Part shown: positions 1 to 8,553 of the stretch, piece by piece
Numbering within the stretch: position 1 is the first letter of the stretch
Layout of the letters: each line of letters opens with the position of its first letter
Origin: DATNPH01 sp036703315
GTDB taxonomy: Bacteria > Cyanobacteriota > Cyanobacteriia > Cyanobacteriales > Coleofasciculaceae
DNA length: 29,141 bases
Assembly (NCBI GenBank): GCA_036703315.1
Contig: DATNPH010000027.1
Location: forward strand, 1-29,141
Reading direction: 5' to 3'
Made by a program: the position numbers and the translations under genes
Notes under the pieces: generated by a model
Databases searched by the model: none
Seen by the model: only the letters and a program-made list of their open reading frames with translations
Told to the model about the DNA's origin: nothing

Positions 1-82
1 TGCCTTCATCTGCATACTTCCTCAGCGTATGGGGATGCAAACCCAGAAATTCGACCGCTTTTCTGAGTGGGATATATGCCAT
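1..82 (-). CDS. tnpA: IS607-family serine transposase (TnpA), N-terminal fragment cut by window edge
   Basis: Reading the minus strand from the ATG at 82 gives MAYIPLRKAVEFLGLHPHTL followed by RKYADEG, open to the window edge. This is the MerR/excisionase-type helix-turn-helix that opens IS607-family serine recombinases, which go on to a small serine-resolvase catalytic domain lying outside the window. In the family this enzyme moves the element, usually with a TnpB RNA-guided nuclease gene beside it. The family call rests on the near-consensus 'PLRKAVEFLGLHPHTLRKYADEG' pattern; the catalytic serine cannot be seen. An AT-rich stretch upstream (about 95-125) could hold its promoter. The gene may be intact, or a stand-alone relative of IS607. 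Confidence 0.75.
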   Translation of the reverse strand, partial: MAYIPLRKAVEFLGLHPHTLRKYADEG

Positions 83-132
83 GCCGTAAACATTAGCATA
101 TATAAACGAATATAAGCAAATTATTTCCTGTT

Positions 133-165
133 GATTAGCCCCCAGATAAATCCAGGGGCTTAATC
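133..165. terminator. Imperfect hairpin between the repressor gene and the transposase gene
   Basis: Bases 133-142 pair with 155-165 with one bulged base (AGCCCC against GGGGCT at the core), leaving a 12-base loop. It lies downstream of the repressor gene and about 50 bases upstream of the transposase ATG. It could end the repressor transcript or belong to the end of the IS607-like element. There is no clear T-run on the minus strand, so the terminator label is tentative. Confidence 0.35.
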
Positions 166-226
166 CAAAATCGAGTAACTTATTGTCTATCTATCTCGTT
201 CTCGTTACAGTCTCAAGAGATGGCTG

Positions 227-667
227 TTAAGGCAAAAAGCGATCCAGGGCAGCCTTTAACTCTTCAATCTCGGCTTCGATATTTCCTTCTTCCGCAGCAC
301 GGGCTATGCATTGAGTTAAATGTTCATCAAGAATAATCCGTGCAACTCGATCCAAGGCACCCCGAACAGCAGCAATTTGCACCAGAACATCAGGACAGGG
401 GCGGCTCTCCTGCACCATCGTTTTAATTCCTCGAATATGCCCCTCAATTCGAGAAAGCCGATTAACGATTCGCCGCAGAGATTCCTCATCGTGAACATGG
501 GGATGTATGGATGTTTCCTTGCCATGATCATGATGATGCTCAGTAGTGCAGTGATTCAAATCCTCATCAAGGGAATATTTGTTTTTCCCAGGAATAGAAA
601 AGGTTTCATTAATCAATGGCTCAGCTCCAATAAAGGGTTGGTAATACTTCGCTTTCTCATATTCCAA
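227..667 (-). CDS. inrS: CsoR/RcnR-family metal-sensing repressor, InrS-like
   Basis: A DUF156 repressor: an all-helical protein that binds DNA when metal-free and lets go on binding Ni, Co or Cu. The core (residues 59-146) has the family helices, including IVNRLSRIEGHIRGIKTMV, with Cys91 (RPCPD), His116 and Cys120 (DEHLTQC) at the metal positions. The region before it is rich in histidine (residues 39-59, TEHHHDHGKE, HPHVH). This His-rich lead plus Cys/His/Cys resembles Synechocystis InrS, the nickel sensor controlling the exporter NrsD, so nickel is the best guess and copper the alternative. The start is uncertain. The longest frame opens with TTG at 667, where the AGGA abuts the codon. A TTG at 616 has GGAG eight bases upstream and looks better served. 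No exporter gene is adjacent within the window. Confidence 0.88.
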   Translation of the reverse strand: MEYEKAKYYQPFIGAEPLINETFSIPGKNKYSLDEDLNHCTTEHHHDHGKETSIHPHVHDEESLRRIVNRLSRIEGHIRGIKTMVQESRPCPDVLVQIAAVRGALDRVARIILDEHLTQCIARAAEEGNIEAEIEELKAALDRFLP

Positions 668-1050
668 TCCTAGTTTAGCGAACAGGGGGCACGGAAGCCC
701 CGTATCGAAGAGATCATGGTGAAGCAGGGGGGCTGAAGGAAGGGGAGCAGGGGAGTAACTCCATAAACTTCAGTAGCTTGGATGCAGACGTGCTGATTGG
801 ACGTTCTGCTCCAAGCGGATAAAGGACTATTGAGATGGATTAACTCTGATGCAAATGGGACGCTGAATATTTTGCGGAAGCATCTTAACTTAAGTAAGGC
901 GGATGATTAGTTGTTAATCGGACGCTGTAGTGGTTGCGTGGCGCAGCCGTCGAGGTTAGATCTTGAGAAGCCGTGTCTATACCCGCAGGGTTAGGCACTG
1001 AGTACGTCACTACTAATTCAGCCGTCTAGGTCACACAACTGTAACAATAT
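668..1050. other. Intergenic region upstream of the repressor and htrA
   Basis: No gene was found here. Bases 724-757 contain G-rich runs (six Gs at 727-732, then AAGGGGAGCAGGGGAG) of a kind dispersed in cyanobacterial genomes and seen again inside the ABC exporter gene at about 21665. The six-G run flanked by AGC and GCT loosely resembles CsoR/RcnR operators, which are a G tract between short inverted repeats, and would suit autoregulation of the repressor; this is weak. GTGGCGCAGCC at about 938-948 resembles another common cyanobacterial repeat. Confidence 0.4.
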
Positions 1051-1078
1051 TTGTAAAGAGCCTGCTAGCAAATAATAG
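1051..1078 (+). promoter_or_regulatory. Candidate sigma-70 promoter of htrA
   Basis: TTGTAA (1051-1056) and TAATAG (1073-1078) are spaced 16 bases apart, about 50 bases upstream of the htrA ATG. The match is moderate and not supported by any other signal. Confidence 0.35.
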
Positions 1079-1128
1079 GCGGTTAGGAAGATTTTCGTAG
1101 AACATTCCCTCAACTCAAGATTGGTGCT

Positions 1129-2337
1129 ATGCGCTTGACAAAGTTATTTCTGTTTCTCCGCAAAATAAGTACATCTGTACTTACCCTCCTGCTTGGAGTC
1201 CTTCTGGCGTTTGGCTGTTATTGCGTGTTGCCAACTCAGGCAAGTCCAGTACCTAGAACGGAGTCAGTAACACCGACATTGCTGGCACAACGGCAGACGA
1301 TACCTGACACAGCGACGCGTGGCAGTTTTGTAACAGCGGCAGTAGATCGAGTGGGACAAGCAGTAGTGCGAATTGACACCGAACGCACTATCACGCGGCG
1401 CGTTGATCCGTTTTTGGATGACCCCAGCTTCCGGCGCTTTTTCGGTGAGGATTTTTTCCCCCAGATGCCACAAGAAAGACGGTTACGAGGTCAAGGGTCT
1501 GGCTTCATCATTGACCGCAGTGGGATTATTCTCACGAATGCTCATGTAGTGGATCAGGCAGACAAAGTCACTGTACTCCTCAAGGATGGACGCACCTTTC
1601 AAGGGAAAGTCCAGGGGGCGGATGAAGTAACAGATTTAGCTGTTGTCAAAATTGAGGGTAGGAACTTGCCAGTTGCCCCGTTGGGAGATTCCAGTCAAGT
1701 TAAGGTGGGTGACTGGGCGATCGCTGTCGGCAATCCATTAGGATTGGATAATACCGTCACACTAGGAATAGTCAGCACCCTCCAACGCTCTAGTGCTCAA
1801 GTAGGTATTCCCGATAAGCGATTAGACTTTATTCAAACCGATGCGGCGATCAATCCAGGTAACTCTGGCGGTCCACTATTGAACGCTACAGGGGAAGTCA
1901 TTGGGATCAATACTGCTATTCGTCCTGATGCTATGGGGATTGGTTTTGCAATTCCTATTAACCAAGCCAAAGTGATTTCAACTAAGTTAGTGCAAGGGGA
2001 AAAAGTCGTCCATCCCTATCTCGGCATTCGGATGGTAACGTTAACGCCTCAACTGGCAACGGAGAACAACAATGACCCCAACTCGTCGTTCAGGGTGCCA
2101 GAAGTTAATGGCGTCCTAGTTATGCAAGTGGTACCCAACTCACCAGCAGCTACTGCTGGAATTCGTCGCGGGGATGTAGTAGTCGAAATCAATGGACAAT
2201 CGATTACCAGTGCTGACCAGTTGCAGCGTGTCGTAGAGAATAGTGGCGTGGATCAGGTACTACAGATAAAGGTGCAACGTGGTGACCAGACTAATACGCT
2301 AGCTATCCGCACTAGTGAACTGCCAAAGGCAACTTAG
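1129..2337 (+). CDS. htrA: HtrA/Deg-family periplasmic serine protease (HhoA/HhoB/HtrA type)
   Basis: An ATP-independent serine protease and chaperone that degrades misfolded envelope proteins. The 402 residues comprise a hydrophobic N-terminal signal or anchor segment (about 15-38, ending near TQAS), a trypsin-like domain (about 65-290) and one C-terminal PDZ domain (about 296-395). The catalytic triad is complete: His139 (LTNAHVVD), Asp169 (VTDLAVVK) and Ser246 (NPGNSGGPL). A single PDZ domain is normal for the three cyanobacterial Deg proteases, and the sequence cannot say which of HhoA, HhoB or HtrA is the orthologue. The ATG at 1129 has no strong Shine-Dalgarno sequence. It converges on rpoC2 and shares a hairpin terminator with it. 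Confidence 0.95.
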   Translation: MRLTKLFLFLRKISTSVLTLLLGVLLAFGCYCVLPTQASPVPRTESVTPTLLAQRQTIPDTATRGSFVTAAVDRVGQAVVRIDTERTITRRVDPFLDDPSFRRFFGEDFFPQMPQERRLRGQGSGFIIDRSGIILTNAHVVDQADKVTVLLKDGRTFQGKVQGADEVTDLAVVKIEGRNLPVAPLGDSSQVKVGDWAIAVGNPLGLDNTVTLGIVSTLQRSSAQVGIPDKRLDFIQTDAAINPGNSGGPLLNATGEVIGINTAIRPDAMGIGFAIPINQAKVISTKLVQGEKVVHPYLGIRMVTLTPQLATENNNDPNSSFRVPEVNGVLVMQVVPNSPAATAGIRRGDVVVEINGQSITSADQLQRVVENSGVDQVLQIKVQRGDQTNTLAIRTSELPKAT

Positions 2338-2468
2338 AGCATCGTCTTGAAAGGATGAGAGAGATGAGGGAGATAACTTCTGTGTCTTCCTTATCTTCGC
2401 TACTCCCTAATTTGTCCAATTACCGAATCGGTGTTCTAGCCAAGAGCATAAATCCCAATTAAATAAAT

Positions 2469-2493
2469 AAGGGCGACCTAATAGGTCGCCCTT
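2469..2493. terminator. Bidirectional hairpin terminator between htrA and rpoC2
   Basis: An 11-bp perfect stem (AAGGGCGACCT against AGGTCGCCCTT) with a three-base loop. On the plus strand it is followed by AAAAATTTT, and on the minus strand by the U-rich ATTTATTTAATT. It sits between the convergent ends of htrA (2337) and rpoC2 (2531), so it probably serves both. Confidence 0.8.
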
Positions 2494-2530
2494 AAAAATT
2501 TTATGAGTTCAGAAGACTAGCTTTTGCTAG

Positions 2531-5500
2531 TTATTCCTCTTCACTGTCATCATTGAGAAAGTCGTCAAAGTCGCCGTCTTCTTCATCACCATCCAAAACT
2601 GGCGAGAAGTTGCTCATTCCGGCACCAAAAGTAGACCGCTCCTCCAAACTGTAAGTGCGAGCTGTCCGGTCATCCAACACAACGTCTAGGGGGTCATCTT
2701 GGTCTAATTCGGTATCGATGCGATCGCCATAACCATAGAGTCCAGCCCCACCTGAATAATCCGGCTCTACAGTACTTAACGTTGGGTCTTCATAGGCATT
2801 GTAACCAGTTCCAGCTGGAATCAGGCGTCCAATAATAACGTTTTCCTTCAGACCCCGCAGCCAGTCAGATTTCCCTTCAATCGCCGCTTCCGTAAGGACA
2901 CGGGTCGTCTCTTGGAAGCTAGCCGCAGAGATGAAGCTATCGGTGTTGAGCGATGCTTTGGTAATTCCCAATAGTACTGGTGTGTACTGTGCTGGTGCAC
3001 CGCCAGTAATTGCCATTGCCTCGTTCACCGTCTCAATTTGCCGCAACTCCACAAGTTCTCCGGGCAGCATTGTCGTATCACCACCGTCATCCACCCGCAC
3101 TTTCGAGGTCATCTGCCGGACAATCACTTCGATATGCTTGTCGGAAATCTCAATCCCCTGAGATTGATATACAGACTGCACCTCATTGACCAAAAACCGC
3201 TGTGCTTCTTGCAGTCCGAGCAGTGCCGCCTCGTAGGTTCCCTGTTGTTCCAGGCTGATATTGAAGTAAATCTCTAGAATCTCATGGGGATTTGCCGGTC
3301 CATCTGTGAGTGCTTCTGAAGCACGCACTTGCTGACCATCCGTAACCATGGCATTCTGCCCAGGACCAACCGGGTAATCAGCAATTGTACCATCCGACTC
3401 AATCACTTTGATATCAACGGTTTCGTCTTCCTCATAAACGACCTGAGCCTCTCCAGGGCGTCGGGCTAAAACGCAGGCTTCTTTCGGTTTACGAGCCTCC
3501 AACAGTTCCTCAATTCTGGGTAAACCCTGAATGATGTCACCTGTCTTCGCCCGTTCAAATACCAGTAACACCAGGTTGTCACCCCGTTGTACCAAGTCTC
3601 CGTTGTCGATTTGCAACACCGCACCCGCAGAAACTCGGTAGGGTCGAGCCAGTCGTAAGGTAACAGCATCACTGTCTACCTGCACCACCAAACCTGATTC
3701 TGGGGCTGGTGTATCGGCGGCAAGTCGGTCTGTCGATACAACCAAATTTCCTACCTTGACTTTAGGCGAGCCATTGATCGGAACCCTGATTAAATCGGCA
3801 TCCCGTAAAACGAGCACCCGACGAATGGCTTCAGCTCCTTCTCGAATGCCTCGGACTTCACCCGCGTCCTTACACTGAATTTCTGTCCGTGCCACTACAG
3901 CCCCTGGGGCTATTTCGTCCCCATCGCTAATCAGAAGCCGTGTAGTTGTGCTTCCGCCCAATGGATCAGCAGCCGTGTCACGCCGAAGCACCAGGGATTC
4001 GAGAATCACCAGCTGCAATCGCATGTCGGCGGACTCATCCGCACTAACTAACTCAATATCAGCACTGAGCTGGGGTGAACCCGTATGCTCCAGACCTGAA
4101 GACTCCTGGGTCATTTCCAACACCAGCTGGGTGCGTAGCAAATCCAGTCCTTCTACGGACTTGACTCGCTCGCCATCTTTATAAGGCAGCCGCTGTACAG
4201 CCCGTAGTTCAATTGCCGTCGTTCTACGGGTGGAGCTTCCCGCCTCAGTTTTACTGTTAATTGAAGCCTGAGATGGTACATCCGGTTCATCTGGGACTGC
4301 AAACTCGATCACCGGTCTTAACAGCAATGCTGCACCTTCCGGCGTCTCTACAGCTTCCCCATAACGCAGTTCTTGCACCTCGAGTCCGGGTACGGCTTCG
4401 GTGCTGGGATAGACTAACTGACCCTCCTCGGCAAAAGCTACCGGGATTTCATCCACCAGATGCAATTCCCCTGGCTTAATGACAATCTCACGGAGAATGT
4501 CATTTTTCTGTACCACTTCCACGATGCCGCCAGATTGGCAGAAGATATCCTTGACTACTTCAGTTCCGGCTTCTACATACTGACCGTCTTCCACTAAGAG
4601 TAGCGAGATATCTTTGTTGACTTCGTGGCATTCTTCGGGAATCCACAGCAGTGTTCCGCCTTTTATAACTTCGTAACCCTGCTTGGCTTTACCACGTTTT
4701 GATACCTCTACACCGGCATACTTGATAATGCCACCCGTCTGGGTACGATAGCGATCGTCAATAAGCTCAGCCACCACCTGGCTATTGAGCACCTTTGTCC
4801 CAGGTGTCGCCTTGAGCAAAAAGCGTTGGTTATTGGTGGTGTAAATCACATACTGGTCGCGACCGGCGCTGCTTTCTACCCGTACTATTGCCTGGTCTAA
4901 CATCACTGATGCAGTGATGATGTCAATTTCTCGCCTACCTTCGGTCAATCGGACGACACCCCCATTAGCCGTGACTAGCTTGGTTTCCGCCAGTACACTT
5001 CCTGGTTGAACAGCATCACCGTTTTTGACCACAGGTTCTGCGCCTGGGGGTAGGTTGTAAACTTCTCCTGATAAAATCCAGATCAAACCTCCCCGTTGAG
5101 CAATCCGAGTTGTATTGCCTTGTCGGTCGGTTTTTTCTTCTGGCACTAAATCAGCAAATAGCACTTCCCCGGCTAGGTCAGAGGCAACGTCTTTTGCCGC
5201 TTTTTCAGTGGAGAGGCGAGATTTGCCAATTGGCACTTCTGCTATTAGGTGAAGCGCTTTGACTTGTTCGCCATTGGAAACCAGCAGGATGGAACCCGGA
5301 GGTACCGGAAAAGTCAGCGGCTTGCCGCTACCACTGGTTGGTTCCAGGATCAGGTCACCAGCTACTTCAACTTGCTCACGGTCTTCTCCATGACGGGTGC
5401 GCACACCTCTGGTTCTGATTTTTTTGGAAAACCGCACGACTCCGTCAAAGGGCGCTTGTAGCATCCGTGCGGCTTCGCCAGTGAAGACACCGCCAGTGTG

Positions 5501-6523
5501 GAACGTCCGCATGGTCAGCTGGGTACCGGGTTCGCCAATGGACTGGGCAGCAATAATGCCGACGGCTTCTCCCAAATCGACCATGTGTCCGTGGGCTAAG
5601 CTCCAACCATAGCAATGTTGGCATACTGACCGTGAGGATTCACAAGTCAAGGGCGATCGCACAAACACTTCTTGGACATTGGCTCTTCCAATTTCTCTGG
5701 CTAACTCATCTGAGATGTCTTGATTGCGCGTGGCAAGGACTTCACCGGTGGTTGGGTGTAGTACCTCTTTGGCTAGCACTCGACCCAAGAGGCGATCATC
5801 GAGGGGAATTAGTACGCGATCGCCATCCGTCATTGCTCGAACGGTAATACCCCGATTCGTACCGCAATCAATTTCTCGTACAATCACGTCCTGGGCAACA
5901 TCCACCAGGCGTCGGGTGAGATAACCCGAGTCAGCGGTTCTAAGCGCTGTATCCACCAAGCCTTTCCGGGCTCCGTAGGAAGAGATAATGTATTCTGTCA
6001 CCGTTAAGCCTTCCCGGAAGTTGGTCTTAATCGGTAAGTCAATAATTTCTCCTTGAGGGTTTGCCATCAAACCCCGCATCCCCACCAATTGCCGTACCTG
6101 AGACATGTTTCCTCTTGCCCCAGATGAAGACATCATGTAGACCGAATTCAGAGGGTCAGTCGCCTCGAAATTACGGATTACTTCGTCTTTCAACGCTTCA
6201 GACGTGTTATTCCAGGTGTCGATAACTTTTTGAAACCGTTCGACTTCAGTAATTTCACCCCGCGTATAGCGGGCTTCTGTTGCACGAATCTCAGCTTCAG
6301 CCGCATCTAGCATGTCACGTTTTATAGGCGGCACTTGCAGGTCATCGACGCTGATCGAGACTCCGGCGCGGGTTGCAAAGCGGAACCCCAAATCTTTTAA
6401 TTGGTCAGCGATCTGAGCACTACGAGCACTGCCGTAATGAGTAAAAGCCCAAGCCACAAGCTTTTTCAATTGGCTTTTACCTACGACCCGGTTGTAAAAA
6501 GTCACGTCTTTTGGATCTGCCAT
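2531..6523 (-). CDS. rpoC2: DNA-directed RNA polymerase subunit beta'' (RpoC2)
   Basis: The C-terminal half of beta', separate in cyanobacteria and chloroplasts; it works in the core polymerase with RpoA, RpoB, RpoC1 and RpoZ. It has 1330 residues. The N-terminal part (1-350) carries the zinc ligands Cys220, Cys294, Cys301 and Cys304, and the trigger-loop region around GIIAAQSIGEPGTQL (322-336) and TMRTFHTGGV. About 350-960 is the large cyanobacterial insertion (SI3) of repeated sandwich-barrel hybrid motifs. The conserved C-terminal part resumes near GLPRIEELLEARKPKE. It ends in a strongly acidic tail (EEDGDFDDFLNDDSEEE). Last gene of the rpoB-rpoC1-rpoC2 set, 96 bases after rpoC1. The ATG at 6523 has no obvious Shine-Dalgarno sequence. 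Confidence 0.98.
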   Translation of the reverse strand: MADPKDVTFYNRVVGKSQLKKLVAWAFTHYGSARSAQIADQLKDLGFRFATRAGVSISVDDLQVPPIKRDMLDAAEAEIRATEARYTRGEITEVERFQKVIDTWNNTSEALKDEVIRNFEATDPLNSVYMMSSSGARGNMSQVRQLVGMRGLMANPQGEIIDLPIKTNFREGLTVTEYIISSYGARKGLVDTALRTADSGYLTRRLVDVAQDVIVREIDCGTNRGITVRAMTDGDRVLIPLDDRLLGRVLAKEVLHPTTGEVLATRNQDISDELAREIGRANVQEVFVRSPLTCESSRSVCQHCYGWSLAHGHMVDLGEAVGIIAAQSIGEPGTQLTMRTFHTGGVFTGEAARMLQAPFDGVVRFSKKIRTRGVRTRHGEDREQVEVAGDLILEPTSGSGKPLTFPVPPGSILLVSNGEQVKALHLIAEVPIGKSRLSTEKAAKDVASDLAGEVLFADLVPEEKTDRQGNTTRIAQRGGLIWILSGEVYNLPPGAEPVVKNGDAVQPGSVLAETKLVTANGGVVRLTEGRREIDIITASVMLDQAIVRVESSAGRDQYVIYTTNNQRFLLKATPGTKVLNSQVVAELIDDRYRTQTGGIIKYAGVEVSKRGKAKQGYEVIKGGTLLWIPEECHEVNKDISLLLVEDGQYVEAGTEVVKDIFCQSGGIVEVVQKNDILREIVIKPGELHLVDEIPVAFAEEGQLVYPSTEAVPGLEVQELRYGEAVETPEGAALLLRPVIEFAVPDEPDVPSQASINSKTEAGSSTRRTTAIELRAVQRLPYKDGERVKSVEGLDLLRTQLVLEMTQESSGLEHTGSPQLSADIELVSADESADMRLQLVILESLVLRRDTAADPLGGSTTTRLLISDGDEIAPGAVVARTEIQCKDAGEVRGIREGAEAIRRVLVLRDADLIRVPINGSPKVKVGNLVVSTDRLAADTPAPESGLVVQVDSDAVTLRLARPYRVSAGAVLQIDNGDLVQRGDNLVLLVFERAKTGDIIQGLPRIEELLEARKPKEACVLARRPGEAQVVYEEDETVDIKVIESDGTIADYPVGPGQNAMVTDGQQVRASEALTDGPANPHEILEIYFNISLEQQGTYEAALLGLQEAQRFLVNEVQSVYQSQGIEISDKHIEVIVRQMTSKVRVDDGGDTTMLPGELVELRQIETVNEAMAITGGAPAQYTPVLLGITKASLNTDSFISAASFQETTRVLTEAAIEGKSDWLRGLKENVIIGRLIPAGTGYNAYEDPTLSTVEPDYSGGAGLYGYGDRIDTELDQDDPLDVVLDDRTARTYSLEERSTFGAGMSNFSPVLDGDEEDGDFDDFLNDDSEEE

Positions 6524-6577
6524 GTGCTTTGAAAATTACTAATAGGGTGATTGAGTATCATTAGTTAATGGTTTATT

Positions 6578-6614
6578 GCTAATAGCTAATGGCAGTAAAC
6601 CATTAGCTATTAGC
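6578..6614. repeat. Perfect 15-bp inverted repeat in the rpoC1-rpoC2 gap
   Basis: GCTAATAGCTAATGG (6578-6592) is exactly complementary to 6600-6614, with a 7-base loop. The arms are built of near-heptads (CTAATAG, CTAATGG) like those before rpoC1. It fills most of the 96-base gap between the rpoC1 stop and the rpoC2 start. In the transcript it would form a stable AU-rich hairpin that could protect or process the mRNA between the two genes. No U-run follows it, so it is unlikely to be a strong terminator. Confidence 0.75.
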
Positions 6615-6619
6615 CATTA

Positions 6620-8497
6620 CTAGCTCGTCAGCGCATCTTGAATGGCTTTGTTGTAAACAATCCGACCTGGAGTGGTGCGGACGTACTGGGAAAGTAGCTC
6701 CCCATCAGCCGTTTCCCGCACTCGGCGTTCTCTGTATTGTTTGACCACCGTGCCGTCGCTCATGGACTGCGTAGAAATGACCTCGTTATCTGGGACTTGT
6801 GTCTCTACCATGCCGTCAAAGCGCACCCAGACATAAGCATGCAAATCGACTTGCTTTTGCTCATAGGCTTTGATCGCGTCATCCATGGAAGAAAAATAAC
6901 GGTCACTTTCTTTCTTGAACACGGGATTTTCCGCTGTCAGGTAATAACATCCCAAGACCATATCCTGACTGGGGGATACAATTGGACGACCTGTTGCGGG
7001 TGAGAGGATATTATTGGAAGCCAACATCAACAGTCGTGCTTCCGCCTGTGATTCCAAAGAAAGAGGAACGTGAACCGCCATCTGGTCACCGTCAAAGTCA
7101 GCGTTGAAGGCAGGGCACACTAGGGGGTGCAGTTGAATGGCACGACCTTCTACCAAAATCGGTTCAAACGCTTGAATACCCAGACGGTGTAGCGTTGGTG
7201 CCCGGTTGAGCAGTACAGGGTGACCCGCAATCACTTCTTCCAGGACATCCCACACGCTGGGATCGCCGCGCTGAATCAGCTTTTTGGCTGCCTTGATGTT
7301 ATTCACCAAACCTTGACGAATTAGTCGATGAATCACGAAGGGTTGAAATAGCTCGATCGCCATCTCACGAGGCAACCCGCACTGGTGGATTTTGAGCTTG
7401 GGACCAACTACGATTACCGAACGTCCCGAGTAGTCAACCCGTTTACCCAAAAGGTTTTGCCGGAAGCGACCTTGTTTACCCTCAATAATGTCAGATAGAG
7501 ACTTAAGGGGTCGATTGTTCGCTCCAACAACAGTACGTCCCCGCCGTCCGTTGTCAATTAGAGCATCTACAGCTTCCTGTAGCATCCGCTTTTCATTACG
7601 GACAATAATCTCCGGTGCCAAAATTTCCTGCAACCGCGCCAGTCGATTATTACGGTTGATGACTCGCCGATAAAGGTCATTGAGATCTGACGTTGCAAAG
7701 CGACCTCCATCCAGCTGCACCATTGGGCGCAAATCCGGTGGAATGACTGGAATTACGGTCAGCACCATCCAATCCGGTCTTGAGCCGGTGGCGATGAAGT
7801 TGTCAATGACTCGTAAGCGTTTGATTAGCTTGGCGCGTTTTTGACCTTTAGCCGTAGTAATTTCTTCTCGGAGCTTTTCTCCTTCAGAATCTAAATCAAC
7901 GTCTTGTAAAAGCCGTTGTAGCGCCTCAGCACCAATCCCTACCTCAACACCCGTTAGTTGGGAATCTTCGCTATAAAGCTGCTCTTCAATTTCTAGCCAC
8001 TGGTCTTCTGTGAGTAGCTGCTTGTAGCTGAGGTTCTCGGCGTTGCCTGGACTGAGAACCACGTAAGCATTAAAGTAAACAATCTGTTCAACATCTCGCA
8101 GAGGCATATCTAGCAAAATGCTGAGGTAGCTGGGAATCCCCTTGAGGTACCAAACGTGAGCTACTGGTGCTGCCAGTTTGATGTATCCCATCCGGTGACG
8201 CCGCACTCGTGACTCGGTGACTTCCACGCCGCAGCGCTCACAGACAATGCCCCGGTGGCGTACCCGCTTATACTTCCCGCAATGACATTCCCAGTCCTTT
8301 GCGGGACCAAAGATACGCTCACAGAACAGCCCATCCATTTCAGGTTTGAGCGTGCGATAGTTAATTGTTTCCGGCTTGGTGACTTCACCAACCACTTGAC
8401 CATTCGGAAGGGTTCTTTCGCCCCATTGACGAATGCGCTCCGGAGAGGCAATACCAATTTTTACGTAGTCAAACCGCTGTTCTAGCTGATGTCTCAT
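6620..8497 (-). CDS. rpoC1: DNA-directed RNA polymerase subunit gamma (beta' N-terminal part, RpoC1)
   Basis: The N-terminal half of beta', 625 residues, the usual cyanobacterial length. It supplies the catalytic magnesium site NADFDGDQM at 465-473 (Asp467, Asp469, Asp471). The zinc-ribbon cysteines 71, 73, 86 and 89 lie in WECHCGKYKR and GIVCERCGVE. The start ATG at 8497 has AAGGA seven bases upstream, and that AAGGA is part of a heptad tandem repeat. It lies between rpoB (118-base gap, all repeats) and rpoC2 (96-base gap, with a hairpin) on the same strand, so it is presumably co-transcribed with them. Confidence 0.98.
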   Translation of the reverse strand: MRHQLEQRFDYVKIGIASPERIRQWGERTLPNGQVVGEVTKPETINYRTLKPEMDGLFCERIFGPAKDWECHCGKYKRVRHRGIVCERCGVEVTESRVRRHRMGYIKLAAPVAHVWYLKGIPSYLSILLDMPLRDVEQIVYFNAYVVLSPGNAENLSYKQLLTEDQWLEIEEQLYSEDSQLTGVEVGIGAEALQRLLQDVDLDSEGEKLREEITTAKGQKRAKLIKRLRVIDNFIATGSRPDWMVLTVIPVIPPDLRPMVQLDGGRFATSDLNDLYRRVINRNNRLARLQEILAPEIIVRNEKRMLQEAVDALIDNGRRGRTVVGANNRPLKSLSDIIEGKQGRFRQNLLGKRVDYSGRSVIVVGPKLKIHQCGLPREMAIELFQPFVIHRLIRQGLVNNIKAAKKLIQRGDPSVWDVLEEVIAGHPVLLNRAPTLHRLGIQAFEPILVEGRAIQLHPLVCPAFNADFDGDQMAVHVPLSLESQAEARLLMLASNNILSPATGRPIVSPSQDMVLGCYYLTAENPVFKKESDRYFSSMDDAIKAYEQKQVDLHAYVWVRFDGMVETQVPDNEVISTQSMSDGTVVKQYRERRVRETADGELLSQYVRTTPGRIVYNKAIQDALTS

Positions 8498-8500
8498 AGA

Positions 8501-8542
8501 TTAGTCCTTAGTCCTTAGTCCTTAGTCTTTAGTCTTTAGTCA
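8501..8542. repeat. Heptanucleotide tandem array, TTAGTCC/T type, six units
   Basis: Six consecutive seven-base units: TTAGTCC three times, TTAGTCT twice and TTAGTCA once. On the transcribed strand they read GGACTAA and AGACTAA. This matches the short tandemly repeated repetitive (STRR) sequences of filamentous cyanobacteria. It starts three bases upstream of the rpoC1 ATG. Confidence 0.9.
8505..8509 (-). promoter_or_regulatory. Ribosome binding site of rpoC1 inside the heptad array
   Basis: On the minus strand AAGGA lies seven bases before the rpoC1 ATG. The same pentamer recurs at 8512-8516 and 8519-8523 because the heptad repeats, giving three Shine-Dalgarno-like sites at seven-base steps. 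Only the nearest is at ideal distance. Confidence 0.6.
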
Positions 8543-8553
8543 CTAGCAATTAA

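Noticed and set aside
320..673. 117-codon plus-strand open frame
   Set aside because: It is antisense to the InrS-like repressor gene, whose protein clearly matches a known family.
668..1128. tRNA or riboswitch in the gap before htrA
   Set aside because: No cloverleaf or known riboswitch core could be traced; there are only scattered short motifs such as GGACGCTG.
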